This document shows, piece by piece, positions 12,865 through 20,189 of a stretch of 24,294 nt of DNA. The notes under the pieces are model-generated. The model saw only the letters and a list, made by a program, of their open reading frames with translations, ran no database searches and was not told the DNA's origin. Source of the stretch: Candidatus Martarchaeota archaeon (GTDB taxonomy: Archaea > Micrarchaeota > Micrarchaeia > Micrarchaeales > Micrarchaeaceae); NCBI GenBank assembly GCA_023474385.1, contig JAMCYB010000027.1, positions 1 through 24,294 of the forward strand, given 5' to 3'. A program made the translations under genes and the position numbers. Position 1 is the stretch's first letter; every line of letters begins with the position of its first letter.

Positions 12865-13650
12865 TCACTCTGTCGATTTCTTCACTATGTTTTTGAGCTC
12901 CTTATGCTTTTCAAATGAAACATCTATTAGCTCTTCTATCTCGTTGCTCGTAAAGCTGCCGTTCTTGCCCTTCTGCATTGCCCTTATCTGGTCGTCGTCA
13001 GTTGCTATGGTCAGCCTTGCCGAGGCGATGTCCTCCTCGTTTATGTTCATGTCGAGCAGCAGGTGATCGCTCACCTTGCCGAATGTGGTGTATGTAACTA
13101 TGCTGTCTATCTTAAGCTTCTTGTCCCTCTCTTCCCTTATCACCGCCCCGTTCTCGTATTTGGGCATCTTGGTGTTCGCCAATGCTGCCATCGCAGCAAG
13201 GCCGCTTGCGTCAAACAGGTTGCCGCCGTAGTTGAGCACGTACAGGTCCACGAATACTGACCAGACCTTGCCATCATCCAGTGCCAAGCTGAGCAGGTCT
13301 ATGCTGTTCCCTGCCCTTATGCCACGGTCTACGACGCGCGCCAGTTCTACCGATTCGGGGCTTGGCGGGCCGGTTTCGTAATCCGCATATGCGAGCGGAA
13401 GCAGTTCTGCATTCATCATCAGGTTGCCCTGGCCTGGCGTGTCCGCCATCGGATCCTCGACCATGAGCTTTACGCCGGCGAGCACCTTCGTTGCGCCTAT
13501 ATCCACCTGCGCTGACCCTTCTGCGTGCGAAATGATTCCAGTCTCGACATGTATTTCCCTGAATGAGTACGGGCCCCTTGAGTCCAGCCTGCCTCCCTTT
13601 TCAAGGGCATCCTTTATGTATCCTCCCATTAAATTGCTTATTATGTCCAT
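12865..13650 (-). CDS. rrp42: Exosome complex component Rrp42
   Basis: A 261-residue RNase PH-fold subunit of the archaeal exosome hexameric ring. It is catalytically inactive in known archaea but shapes RNA binding with Rrp41. Recognised by RLDSRGPYSFREI (21-33), HAEGSAQVDIGATKVLAGVK, PLAYADYETGPPSPESVEL and VDRGIRAGNSIDL. The C-terminal region HLLLDMNINEEDIASARLTI corresponds to the position where Rrp41 has its catalytic acids. The ATG follows GCGGTGACATA. It lies 12 bases after the rrp41 stop, in the standard order. Confidence 0.95.
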   Translation of the reverse strand: MDIISNLMGGYIKDALEKGGRLDSRGPYSFREIHVETGIISHAEGSAQVDIGATKVLAGVKLMVEDPMADTPGQGNLMMNAELLPLAYADYETGPPSPESVELARVVDRGIRAGNSIDLLSLALDDGKVWSVFVDLYVLNYGGNLFDASGLAAMAALANTKMPKYENGAVIREERDKKLKIDSIVTYTTFGKVSDHLLLDMNINEEDIASARLTIATDDDQIRAMQKGKNGSFTSNEIEELIDVSFEKHKELKNIVKKSTE

Positions 13651-13662
13651 TATGTCACCGCT

Positions 13663-14400
13663 TCATTCGTCCTTGCCGAGGTTCTTGTAGCACCTCTTGA
13701 GTGCAGCCCTCTGCTCTTCCTGTATCTTCTTGCCTGCGCGGATTACCATGTCGACAGCTTCCTTGTGCTGCTGCTTGGTCAGGCCGCCATCCATCTGCAA
13801 TAGCAGTATGTCGTTGTTGCGCGGCGCCACAGCCATAGGCATATCTGCATCAGAGTAATTGTCCTCCAGCATGTTTACATCGAGGACTATATGGTCCCCT
13901 ATCCTTCCGGCTGAAACTGCATATATTAAATCCTTCATGTGTATGCCCGCGTTTGCAAGCGCTACGGATGCAGCAGTTATGCCGGCTGCCCTTGTGCCGC
14001 CGTCGCTCTGGAGTATCTCCATGAATATGTCTATCTCGCCGCCTGGATACTCATTAAGCAGTATTACGTTCTCGAAAGCCTCTTTTGCGACCTTCGATAT
14101 TTCAGTTGCTCTCCTGTTGGGGCCGGTCCTCCCGTGGTCCTCCAAGGACGAGAACGGCGCCATTGCGTACCTGCATTTGACTATTGCTTTGGCCGGATCG
14201 GCAAAATGCTTTGGAGTAGCTTCCTTGGGGCCGTATACAGCAGCCAGCACGCGGTTGTTGCCCCATTTCAAGTACGCTGAGCCATCGGCATTCTTCAATA
14301 TCCCCGCCTCTATGCTAAGCGGCCTGAGCTCGTCAAAGCCCCTTCCGTCAAGCCTCTTTCCGTCCTTCAGCAATTCAGGTTTGTTAAGTAGAGAACCCAT
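13663..14400 (-). CDS. rrp41: Exosome complex component Rrp41 (catalytic RNase PH subunit)
   Basis: A 245-residue phosphorolytic 3'-5' exoribonuclease subunit. It forms the hexameric ring with Rrp42 and degrades or tails RNA. Motifs: RLDGRG (16-21), WGNNRVLAAVYGPKE (46-60), RNA/phosphate-contacting RTGPNRRATE (91-100), phosphate-binding QSDGGTRAAG (131-140), and the catalytic acidic region LEDNYSDADMPMA (178-190). Everything expected for activity is present and the length is normal. The ATG follows AAGTGATAAC; the gap to the rrp4 stop is four bases. Confidence 0.96.
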   Translation of the reverse strand: MGSLLNKPELLKDGKRLDGRGFDELRPLSIEAGILKNADGSAYLKWGNNRVLAAVYGPKEATPKHFADPAKAIVKCRYAMAPFSSLEDHGRTGPNRRATEISKVAKEAFENVILLNEYPGGEIDIFMEILQSDGGTRAAGITAASVALANAGIHMKDLIYAVSAGRIGDHIVLDVNMLEDNYSDADMPMAVAPRNNDILLLQMDGGLTKQQHKEAVDMVIRAGKKIQEEQRAALKRCYKNLGKDE

Positions 14401-14404
14401 GTTA

Positions 14405-15010
14405 TCACTTTTTGTTCAATTCGCTTTCCAGCAAAGCCTTTATCCGGTTTGTCAAGCCGGAGGTATGCGCCTCGCTTTCTATTATCGATATCGCCATCAT
14501 GGCAAGCGACACGTGCCTGCCCTTTATCCATACAAGGCCGTTCTTGCCCGCCACTATCCTTGTCTCGGTGAGCTCTGATATCTGGTTTACCATCGTGTTC
14601 TCCTTGCCTATGACCCTAGGTATCTTCGAGGGCTTAACACTCAGGGTTATGCCGCCCTGGAGCGGCCTCGGATATGCGAGTATGACTGTGGAACGGTCTT
14701 CAACGTCCTTTACCTTCGCCTCTATGACATCGTTGGGCTCAAAGGAATAGCGCTCGTATTTGCCTCCTATTATCAGCCCGCGGCCGAAATGCGAGAGGTT
14801 CACCGTGTAAACGTTGTTCCTCACTCCTTCTATGCTGCCTACGACCAGATCGTCGCGCCTTGGCGACCAACTGCCTTCGAGGGGTATGGAGCTGCTGCCA
14901 TCAGATATGAACAATGTTGCCGCTACGGTATTGCCATCCTCTATGAATGTGCCAGGTATCCTTTTCTGGCCCTTTGTTATCGTCTCCCCGGGAAATATTA
15001 TGCTTTTTAT
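14405..15010 (-). CDS. rrp4: Exosome complex component Rrp4 (S1/KH RNA-binding cap), ATA start
   Basis: RNA-binding cap subunit of the archaeal exosome. The conserved N-terminal domain reads IIFPGETITKGQKRIPGTF and continues through TVAATLF; then comes the S1 domain (about 50-125) and a KH-type domain with IPRVIGKENTMVNQI and KNGLVWIKG. The first ATG/GTG/TTG in frame is TTG 14914, which would delete the conserved N-terminal domain. An in-frame TAA lies at 15029-15031. Between that stop and the PGE motif there is no canonical start, but ATA 15010 lies exactly five bases after AAAGGTG. The same AAAGGTG with five-base spacing precedes the ATG of the 199-residue gene at 4259. From ATA the protein has 201 residues. 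A promoter is visible at 15136-15148. Confidence 0.9.
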   Translation of the reverse strand: MKSIIFPGETITKGQKRIPGTFIEDGNTVAATLFISDGSSSIPLEGSWSPRRDDLVVGSIEGVRNNVYTVNLSHFGRGLIIGGKYERYSFEPNDVIEAKVKDVEDRSTVILAYPRPLQGGITLSVKPSKIPRVIGKENTMVNQISELTETRIVAGKNGLVWIKGRHVSLAMMAISIIESEAHTSGLTNRIKALLESELNKK

Positions 15011-15135
15011 AAAAACACCTTTGAATTTTTAATTGAACTTGAACGCATGCCAGCACGCTGAAAAGCCTAGATTATAGGACCTCGCCGTGGCGATAGCCAT
15101 CGATAAGGAATAACACCTATATACTATTTATCAGA

Positions 15136-15148
15136 CTAATATAAAAAA
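15136..15148 (-). promoter_or_regulatory. Internal promoter for rrp4 and downstream genes
   Basis: On the minus strand, TTTTTTATATTAG lies in the 182-bp gap between SBDS and rrp4, the largest gap inside the operon. It would give an rrp4 leader of about 100 nt. The leader contains the hairpin CGCC-AC-GGCG (near 15080-15090) and a 23-codon frame (15100 to 15029). Confidence 0.5.
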
Positions 15149-15192
15149 CTTAGTGGTTCGGCGCTGCGGCATCGGTCTGGGATGCGGATATG

Positions 15193-15876
15193 TCATAATG
15201 CCTTGGTATCTGCACGGCCTTGCGTAGCCTTGTTTATCCTGTCAAAGAAATCGTTCTGCATTCCTGCGGGGAATTCCAAAACTGCCCTGAGGCTGCCGTC
15301 AGAAAGCCATTCCTCGGATTTTAAGCCGAACCTCTTCAGTATTCCGTAGCACCTGTTGGCCGAATCCGCGGGTATTGTTACCTGTATCTTGGCAGTTGCA
15401 AACTTTATCGGCAGTATTGGGCTGAGCTTTGCTATTATGCTTTCGACCTGCTCTGATGCCGCCTTGAACGGGTCTATTGACACCTTTATCTCTTTCATCG
15501 CGTTCTCTATCCTCAACGGAGGATTGGGGGCGCCGGTCCTCGGGTCTATTGAATTTGTAGCTATCAGGTCTATTATCTGCTTCCTCTTCTCCTCGACCAT
15601 CTTGCTTCTCTGCTCGGTGGTTATCGGCACGTTGCCGTTCTTCAGTATTATGTCAACAACCTTCGCCACGTCATTGGTGCCGAAGGCCTTGCTGACCTTG
15701 TCCTCGCTCTGGCGCTCGCCCTTCTTCGCATCCTTGAATATCTCCTCTGTCTCGAGCACGCTCAGCGGGTCGCTGCGCTTGCCCGTTATGTACTCGTAAG
15801 CCATATCCGCGTCGGCCAGTATCTCAAACGTTTCGCCGTTGCGCGCGTACTTGACAACTACGGTCTTGCCTGACAT
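15193..15876 (-). CDS. SBDS family ribosome maturation protein
   Basis: A 227-residue homologue of human SBDS and yeast Sdo1, which act with EF-2-type GTPases in maturing the large ribosomal subunit. The N-terminal domain spans about 1-90 (VVVKYARNGETFEILAD, then LETEEIFKDAKKGERQSED). The middle helical domain has PITTEQRSKMVEEKRKQII and IDPRTGAPNPPLRIENAM. The C-terminal ferredoxin-like domain contains AKIQVTIPADSANRCYGILK. Length and order are typical of archaeal SBDS. Its start lies 18 bases after the psmA stop, without a clear ribosome-binding site, so translation coupled to psmA is likely. Confidence 0.95.
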   Translation of the reverse strand: MSGKTVVVKYARNGETFEILADADMAYEYITGKRSDPLSVLETEEIFKDAKKGERQSEDKVSKAFGTNDVAKVVDIILKNGNVPITTEQRSKMVEEKRKQIIDLIATNSIDPRTGAPNPPLRIENAMKEIKVSIDPFKAASEQVESIIAKLSPILPIKFATAKIQVTIPADSANRCYGILKRFGLKSEEWLSDGSLRAVLEFPAGMQNDFFDRINKATQGRADTKAL

Positions 15877-15894
15877 TCATATGCGCCGAATTGA

Positions 15895-16593
15895 TTATAG
15901 GTATTTCTCTATCTGCTCGATCGTGAAGTTGGAGTAGCCCTTGCCCTTCTCTATTGTAGCCACTTCGACGTTGTCGCTCTGCAGCTTCTTCCCGTCCGTG
16001 CTCTTGCTTATTATCTTCAGGCCCAGGCTTATGGCGTCTTCATCCTGCATGCCGTCCTTGTATTCCTTCTGAAGTATGTCCTCGGCTATCTTCTTGCCGC
16101 TGCCTATTGCATCCGCCTTATAGCCCAAGAATGATGCGCCTGGCTCTACCTCAAAGAGGCGCGGCTCCGAATCTATGCCTCCGACAAGAAGGGATATTGC
16201 GTACGGCCTTATGCCACCGTACTGCGTAGCCATCTGCATCTCTTCGGATATGTCCCTTGATGCGGTCTCGACAGACTGGGTCTCGTCATATACCATCCTG
16301 TGCGACTGGGTCTTGGACCTCATCAGGTTTATCACCCTGAGGCCGTCGGATGCCATGCCTGAATAGGTCGCGCCTATGTATGAGTCTATCCTGAACACCT
16401 TCTGCAGTGAGCTGGGCACTGCCAGGGGCTCTGTTATGTTCTTGTGTGCCACGAACACGACGGATTTCTGCGTTACTATGCCTACTGCAGTAGCGCCCTT
16501 CCTGACGGCTTCGCGGGCGTATTCTACCTGGAACAGCCTGCCATCAGGACTGAACATCACACCCCTATCATATGCTTGTATGTTTGGATACAT
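15895..16593 (-). CDS. psmA: Proteasome subunit alpha
   Basis: A 232-residue alpha subunit of the archaeal 20S proteasome, forming the outer gating rings. The N-terminal gate and signature are YDRGVMFSPDGRLFQVEYA (8-26). Other recognised segments are KGATAVGIVTQKSVVF, GATYSGMASDGLRV and YGGIRPYAISLLVGG. Length is normal. It is the first gene of the superoperon and starts after AGGTGAAATT. The catalytic beta subunit and the PAN ATPase are not in the window. Confidence 0.96.
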   Translation of the reverse strand: MYPNIQAYDRGVMFSPDGRLFQVEYAREAVRKGATAVGIVTQKSVVFVAHKNITEPLAVPSSLQKVFRIDSYIGATYSGMASDGLRVINLMRSKTQSHRMVYDETQSVETASRDISEEMQMATQYGGIRPYAISLLVGGIDSEPRLFEVEPGASFLGYKADAIGSGKKIAEDILQKEYKDGMQDEDAISLGLKIISKSTDGKKLQSDNVEVATIEKGKGYSNFTIEQIEKYL

Positions 16594-16652
16594 AATTTCA
16601 CCTAATTGAATACCATAAGCAGTATAGCGTATTTACTCTTTTTCTCTTAAGG

Positions 16653-16738
16653 TTTATAAAGATTTGTCCGCCCGTCCTTCCTGCCCGTAAAAGCCATCCT
16701 GCGCAGAAACCCGCGCAAAGAATTACATTTATATAAGG
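16653..16738. promoter_or_regulatory. Divergent promoters: psmA operon (minus) and glycosyltransferase (plus)
   Basis: Minus strand: TTTATAAA (16653-16660) would start the psmA operon near 16630, leaving a leader of about 35 nt with AGGTG. Plus strand: TTTATATAAGG (16728-16738) would start the glycosyltransferase mRNA near 16760. The 179-bp spacer holds nothing else that I can name. Confidence 0.6.
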
Positions 16739-16772
16739 GATGGGTGCATATTTTTATCAATGATTGGCATAG

Positions 16773-18077
16773 ATGGATGATTTTCTGAAAAGCAAGAAGA
16801 GGATACTGCTGATGGATTCGGGTTCTTATAACACCTTCGGCGGTTCTGTGAAGGGCATAGCGCTTATGTACGGCTATCTGTCTAGGCTAGGCACTTATGA
16901 CATAGACCTGCTGGGTGATTTCTCGAAGATGGGCCTGCACAATTCGATCGGTGCCAACGAGGTATTCGCTGGCGGCAGGCATTCGGCAGGGGATTATTAC
17001 CGCATGATAGCCCGGCGGTTCTTCTTCAAGGGCAGGCTGATCGAGACATACAGCCCTGGTTTCTTCAAGAGGGACTATGACCTTGTAGTGCTCAATTCAA
17101 GGATGGACGTGCCGATAATCGACGAGTACAAGAAGGCGCATCCGAATACCAAGACAATATACATAGATAGGGCAAACATAATTACCAATAACGCATACGC
17201 GCTCCGGAAAAGCCTGTTGCTGGGATTCGCATATGTGCTGCGGGAGAGCATACCTAAGGCGCTGGGGCGAAGCAGGGAGGCGAGCAGCACATCATTCCTG
17301 GGGTCGCTTGGGACTGTCTACATATGCCATCTGATGCGCCGATGGCTCGATACATACATAAGCATATTGCCAGAATTGGGACATGCAGCAAGATTCTTCA
17401 AGAGGAGGACCAGGGTAGCGCACGTAGGGCTGGCCATAGGCGCGGAATATGTGCGCTTGAAGGGCTTCACAAAAAGCTACCTTGGTGGCGTATATATAGG
17501 CAGGCTCGACGAAAGGCAGAAGCGCGTCGCTTTCATGATACGCGGAATACGCGAGGCAATAGATGCGCACCCTGAACTCTCAGGCAGCGAATTGCTCAGG
17601 GTTGTCGGTGATGGACCGGATTCTGGGCACTACAGGAAGCTGGCGCATGCGCTCGGACTTGACAAGAACATCAGGTTCTTCGGCCATATGGCAGGCGATG
17701 GGCTCGTCAAGATGTACAACGATAGCGGCTTTTATGTATCTGCATCTGAGTGGGAGAGCCCAGGCAGGGCCTTCGTCGAAGCGATGGCTTGCGGCATACC
17801 TGTGCTGCTCAATGATAGGAACAATGCAGTGGTATCCGGGAATATGAAGGAGCGCATGGTGAAGGACGGTAAAAACGGCATGGTATATAGATATGACGAT
17901 GCTGGCGATTTTGCCAATAAGTTCTATGCGATGTATTCCAATACTGGCGCCCTGGAGCGCATGGGCAGGCGAGCTGAGGAGTTTGCGAAGAGGAACTTCA
18001 GCCTTGACAAGCAGAACAGAATGTATGCTGAAGAGATAAAAAGGGCTTTGGGCGCGCGAACCGCCCAAAGAAAATAG
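16773..18077 (+). CDS. Glycosyltransferase, GT4-like (GT-B fold)
   Basis: A 434-residue cytosolic or membrane-associated sugar transferase. The N-terminal Rossmann domain opens with RILLMDSGSYNTFGGSVKG (10-28). The C-terminal donor-binding domain has YIGRLDERQK (241-250), LRVVGDGPDSG (275-285), IRFFGHM (300-306) and the EX7E motif ESPGRAFVE (Glu328-Glu336), followed by AMACGIPVL. These fit nucleotide-sugar-dependent retaining GT4 enzymes. Probable role: building cell-surface glycan or lipid-linked sugar; donor and acceptor cannot be told. An Arg/Lys-rich region near 205-215 might touch membrane. It ends four bases from the convergent C39-like gene. Confidence 0.88.
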   Translation: MDDFLKSKKRILLMDSGSYNTFGGSVKGIALMYGYLSRLGTYDIDLLGDFSKMGLHNSIGANEVFAGGRHSAGDYYRMIARRFFFKGRLIETYSPGFFKRDYDLVVLNSRMDVPIIDEYKKAHPNTKTIYIDRANIITNNAYALRKSLLLGFAYVLRESIPKALGRSREASSTSFLGSLGTVYICHLMRRWLDTYISILPELGHAARFFKRRTRVAHVGLAIGAEYVRLKGFTKSYLGGVYIGRLDERQKRVAFMIRGIREAIDAHPELSGSELLRVVGDGPDSGHYRKLAHALGLDKNIRFFGHMAGDGLVKMYNDSGFYVSASEWESPGRAFVEAMACGIPVLLNDRNNAVVSGNMKERMVKDGKNGMVYRYDDAGDFANKFYAMYSNTGALERMGRRAEEFAKRNFSLDKQNRMYAEEIKRALGARTAQRK

Positions 18078-18081
18078 CCAC

Positions 18082-18792
18082 TTACTTGCTCACTTTCCTT
18101 GACGGCACGAGTATCACGTTGTACTCGTTCTCGAAGCCAAGGACCTCCTTGAACTGTTCCGGCTCCATCGATACAGTGCTGTCCGTATATGGGTCGTTTA
18201 TATAAAACAGGTCCTTGTCGTAGCCTTTCACTACCACCCACTGCGGCGAAGGCTCTATGTTCTGCTTCGGGTTGAGCGCATTTGCATCCACTATGACTAT
18301 CGGTATCATGCCGTTGTCTATGTGCTTCTTTATGGAGTTTATCGATGCGGTGCCATAGCTCTCCCTTATGTTCATTTCCTTTGCCTTCTTCTTTATCTCT
18401 TCAAATGATGCATGCAGAGTGTCGATGTTTATGCCTTCGAATACGGCGAGCTTCTTCTCGTAGCCCTCATCTTTAACGTTGCTTACTATCTGCGGCTTAA
18501 CGCCCCTCTTTGCCAGGGCATATGCGAGGCCGTGCCTCGAGCCGTGCCATACGCTGCCGCTCACGGCATCCTGCCATATCGCCTGCTCTTCGATCTCGTC
18601 CTTCTTTGGCTTGAAGCCCTTGTTCACATATTTCAGCACCATCATGGCGCAGGCGCCCGCGCTGGTGAATTCCTCGCTCTGCGGGTAATGTGGTATGTCG
18701 TATACCCTTCCCTTCTTTGCTGGCCTGGCATTGGCTGCGGAAGCAGACTTTCTTTTAGCGACCTTCTTTTTCGGCATCTTTTTAGCAACCAT
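18082..18792 (-). CDS. C39-like (DUF3335-type) protein with replaced catalytic residues
   Basis: A 236-residue protein with the C39-like cysteine-peptidase fold of the DUF3335 type: IPHYPQSEEFTSAGACAMM (33-51), AIWQDAVSGSVWHGSRHGL (71-89), KRGVKPQIV, PIVIVDANAL and QWVVVKGYDKDLFYINDPY (184-202). The family normally has T-C-G-P-A-C here with the nucleophile Cys, and H-W-V-V-V with the catalytic His. This protein has Ser44 at the Cys position and Gln184 at the His position, while Asp200 in the NDP motif remains. It therefore looks catalytically inactive or chemically altered. A strongly basic tail (1-30) precedes the domain; there is no signal peptide. The start ATG 18792 follows AGGTGTTCCAA. 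An ATG nine codons earlier has no such site. Confidence 0.78.
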   Translation of the reverse strand: MVAKKMPKKKVAKRKSASAANARPAKKGRVYDIPHYPQSEEFTSAGACAMMVLKYVNKGFKPKKDEIEEQAIWQDAVSGSVWHGSRHGLAYALAKRGVKPQIVSNVKDEGYEKKLAVFEGINIDTLHASFEEIKKKAKEMNIRESYGTASINSIKKHIDNGMIPIVIVDANALNPKQNIEPSPQWVVVKGYDKDLFYINDPYTDSTVSMEPEQFKEVLGFENEYNVILVPSRKVSK

Positions 18793-18825
18793 TTGGAACA
18801 CCTGTAAACATAACAACAAATAGAG

Positions 18826-18924
18826 TGCAGGGAGGGAGATTTGTTCAGCGTGTTTTGAACTCCCGCAGGCCTAAGCCAACGGATCTTGAGTCCGTCGCGT
18901 TTGACCAGGCTCCGCCATCCCTGC
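18826..18924 (-). tRNA. tRNA-Leu (anticodon CAA) with T-loop insertion
   Basis: A 99-nt class II tRNA on the minus strand. Acceptor GCAGGGA/TCCCTGC with A73 and no CCA; D-arm GCG/CGC with a GG-containing loop; G26; anticodon arm ACGGA-CTCAAGA-TCCGT (anticodon CAA); long variable arm with GGC-TTAG-GCC; T-stem GGGAG/CTCCC. The T-loop has 21 nt instead of 7. Removing 14 nt leaves TTCAAAT, identical to the T-loop of tRNA-Tyr here, giving an 85-nt tRNA. The anticodon arm is the predicted target of the C/D box sRNA at 10876-10940. Minus-strand TTATAATATAAGG (about 18942-18954) is the likely promoter. Confidence 0.92.
18840..18853 (-). other. 14-nt T-loop insertion (candidate non-canonical tRNA intron)
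   Basis: Extra bases within the T-loop of tRNA-Leu(CAA); exact ends may shift by up to three bases because AAA occurs at both borders. TTCA on the 5' side can pair with TGAA inside the insertion, making a 4-bp helix with an AAA bulge after it and a CAAA stretch on the other side. That resembles the bulge-helix-bulge substrate of archaeal splicing endonuclease. Removal would restore a normal 7-nt loop. Confidence 0.75.
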
Positions 18925-19051
18925 ACAGCTATTTATTAAATCCTTATATTATAATAACATTCTGTAACTCGCAGGACGAATGTTCGCTGCAATCTTACAT
19001 TATAGTATTACGTCACTCTTAGGATATATTTATACCTTGCGAAACAATTTA

Positions 19052-19069
19052 GGAAAGGCTTTTAAATAT
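19052..19069 (+). promoter_or_regulatory. Strong BRE/TATA promoter
   Basis: GGAAAGGCTTTTAAATAT is the best match to the repeated promoter element of this window. It would start a transcript near 19090, leaving a leader of about 45 nt before the EF-Tu-like gene. The rest of the 210-bp gap (18925-19134) has the tRNA-Leu promoter and an inverted repeat, AACATTC (18956-18962) with GAATGTT (18978-18984), of unknown meaning. Confidence 0.6.
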
Positions 19070-19134
19070 GGTTCATCTCAGATTTGACGCAAAGTGCATT
19101 GGTTAGATTTTATTAATTTTCAAGGCGTGAGAGC

Positions 19135-20037
19135 ATGGATAACCTTATAGTCGCGATGCCAAATGGAATCAGACTGGCAGAAATGCTCGGCAAGAAGGGC
19201 AGCGAGAACGGCCTTGCATTCTATAACAGGCATGGCGATACGAAGAATATAGTCATGCTGGCCCCGCACTCGATAGAAGATAAGTACTATGCAGTCCCCC
19301 AATCGCTGATTCTGTCGGAACTGGTTGTACTAGATACGGGCAGTCTCGATGCGGTGTTCGGGGACGTAGTAGTTGCATGCAGCATGCTTGGCAAGCCAGT
19401 CGTATTTACAGACGCCAATCCGGTGGACAAGATAATAAACGGGCTCGGACTGAAGCATTATGTGAAGAATGAGGGCGAATTGCTGCAGTTCATGCTTGAC
19501 TTTAAGCCCGAGGGCAGCGGCGAGAACCAGGGCGTAAAGGTAGTAATAGACAGGGCTTTTCCGGTAAAGGGAGTCGGCGACGTGGCGCTCGGGATAGTGA
19601 GGAGCGGCACGGTAAAGGTGCACGACATATTGCTGCACAATAGCGGCAAGCAGGTTACCATAAGGCATCTCCAGAGCCAGGACGTGGATATAGAAAGCGC
19701 AGCCGCAGGGACTAGGATAGGCATAGCCATGAAAGGCATAGAGAGCTCTGAGGTAAAGAAAGGGGACACCCTCTCGGAGAAAGCGATAGCGTACGTCAAG
19801 GATTTCGAGGCGGAGATGCAGTTCAACAAGTTTGCCGCTTCGGCTAAGGGTGCAAAGATGCGCTGCGAAGCCGTATCCGATTTCTCGAATGTAGAGGCCA
19901 CGATAGAACCCTTGGATGGGGACGTGTACAGGGTGTCGCTGGCAAAGGCCATACCTCTCGATGCTTCAAGCAGGCTTGTCTTCGTCAGGGAGGAGAAGCC
20001 GCGCATGTTCGCCATAAGCGCGGCGCTGCACATATGA
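19135..20037 (+). CDS. EF-Tu/SelB-like protein without a functional GTPase domain
   Basis: A 300-residue protein. Residues about 134-220 form an EF-Tu domain 2-like barrel (VVIDRAFPVKGVGDVALGIV, GTVKVHDILL, VTIRHLQSQDVDIESAAAGTRIGIAMKG, VKKGDTLS), and 225-300 look like domain 3. The N-terminal 130 residues occupy the G-domain position, including LGKKGSENGLAFYNRHG and ELVVLDTGSLDAVFG. They lack a GxxxxGK[ST] P-loop and NKxD. This matches a known archaeal family of SelB-like factors with a degenerate G domain, whose function is unclear. It is probably a ribosome- or tRNA-linked protein that does not hydrolyse GTP. Its ATG follows AAGGCGTGAG. Confidence 0.82.
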   Translation: MDNLIVAMPNGIRLAEMLGKKGSENGLAFYNRHGDTKNIVMLAPHSIEDKYYAVPQSLILSELVVLDTGSLDAVFGDVVVACSMLGKPVVFTDANPVDKIINGLGLKHYVKNEGELLQFMLDFKPEGSGENQGVKVVIDRAFPVKGVGDVALGIVRSGTVKVHDILLHNSGKQVTIRHLQSQDVDIESAAAGTRIGIAMKGIESSEVKKGDTLSEKAIAYVKDFEAEMQFNKFAASAKGAKMRCEAVSDFSNVEATIEPLDGDVYRVSLAKAIPLDASSRLVFVREEKPRMFAISAALHI

Positions 20038-20051
20038 TGCATGCCCTACAA

Positions 20052-20133
20052 GCAAGCTTTTTAAATGTGCCTATTTTATACTAATACTATATTAGAAAGT
20101 TCCCCTATTTATGACGGAATCTTTTTATATGAC
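20052..20133 (+). promoter_or_regulatory. Two promoter-like elements upstream of the histone-fold gene
   Basis: GCAAGCTTTTTAAATG (20052-20067) resembles the repeated promoter element, and CTTTTTATATGAC (20121-20133) is a second TATA candidate. The second would start transcription near 20152, about 40 nt before the chosen ATG. What the first drives is unclear. Confidence 0.45.
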
Positions 20134-20189
20134 TTAAGCCGCAATAAGAAGTGACCAACAGAAAAGGTTGCATAAGGTGGGGGAAGGAA

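Noticed and set aside
13859..14578. 239-residue plus-strand frame opposite rrp41/rrp4
   Set aside because: Antisense to two conserved exosome genes, with Ser/Pro/Ala-rich low-complexity translation and no promoter or ribosome-binding site.
18956..18984. AACATTC/GAATGTT inverted repeat as an attachment site or terminator for tRNA-Leu
   Set aside because: It is upstream, not downstream, of tRNA-Leu, there is no integrase or tRNA fragment nearby, and 7 bp with a 15-nt gap may be chance.
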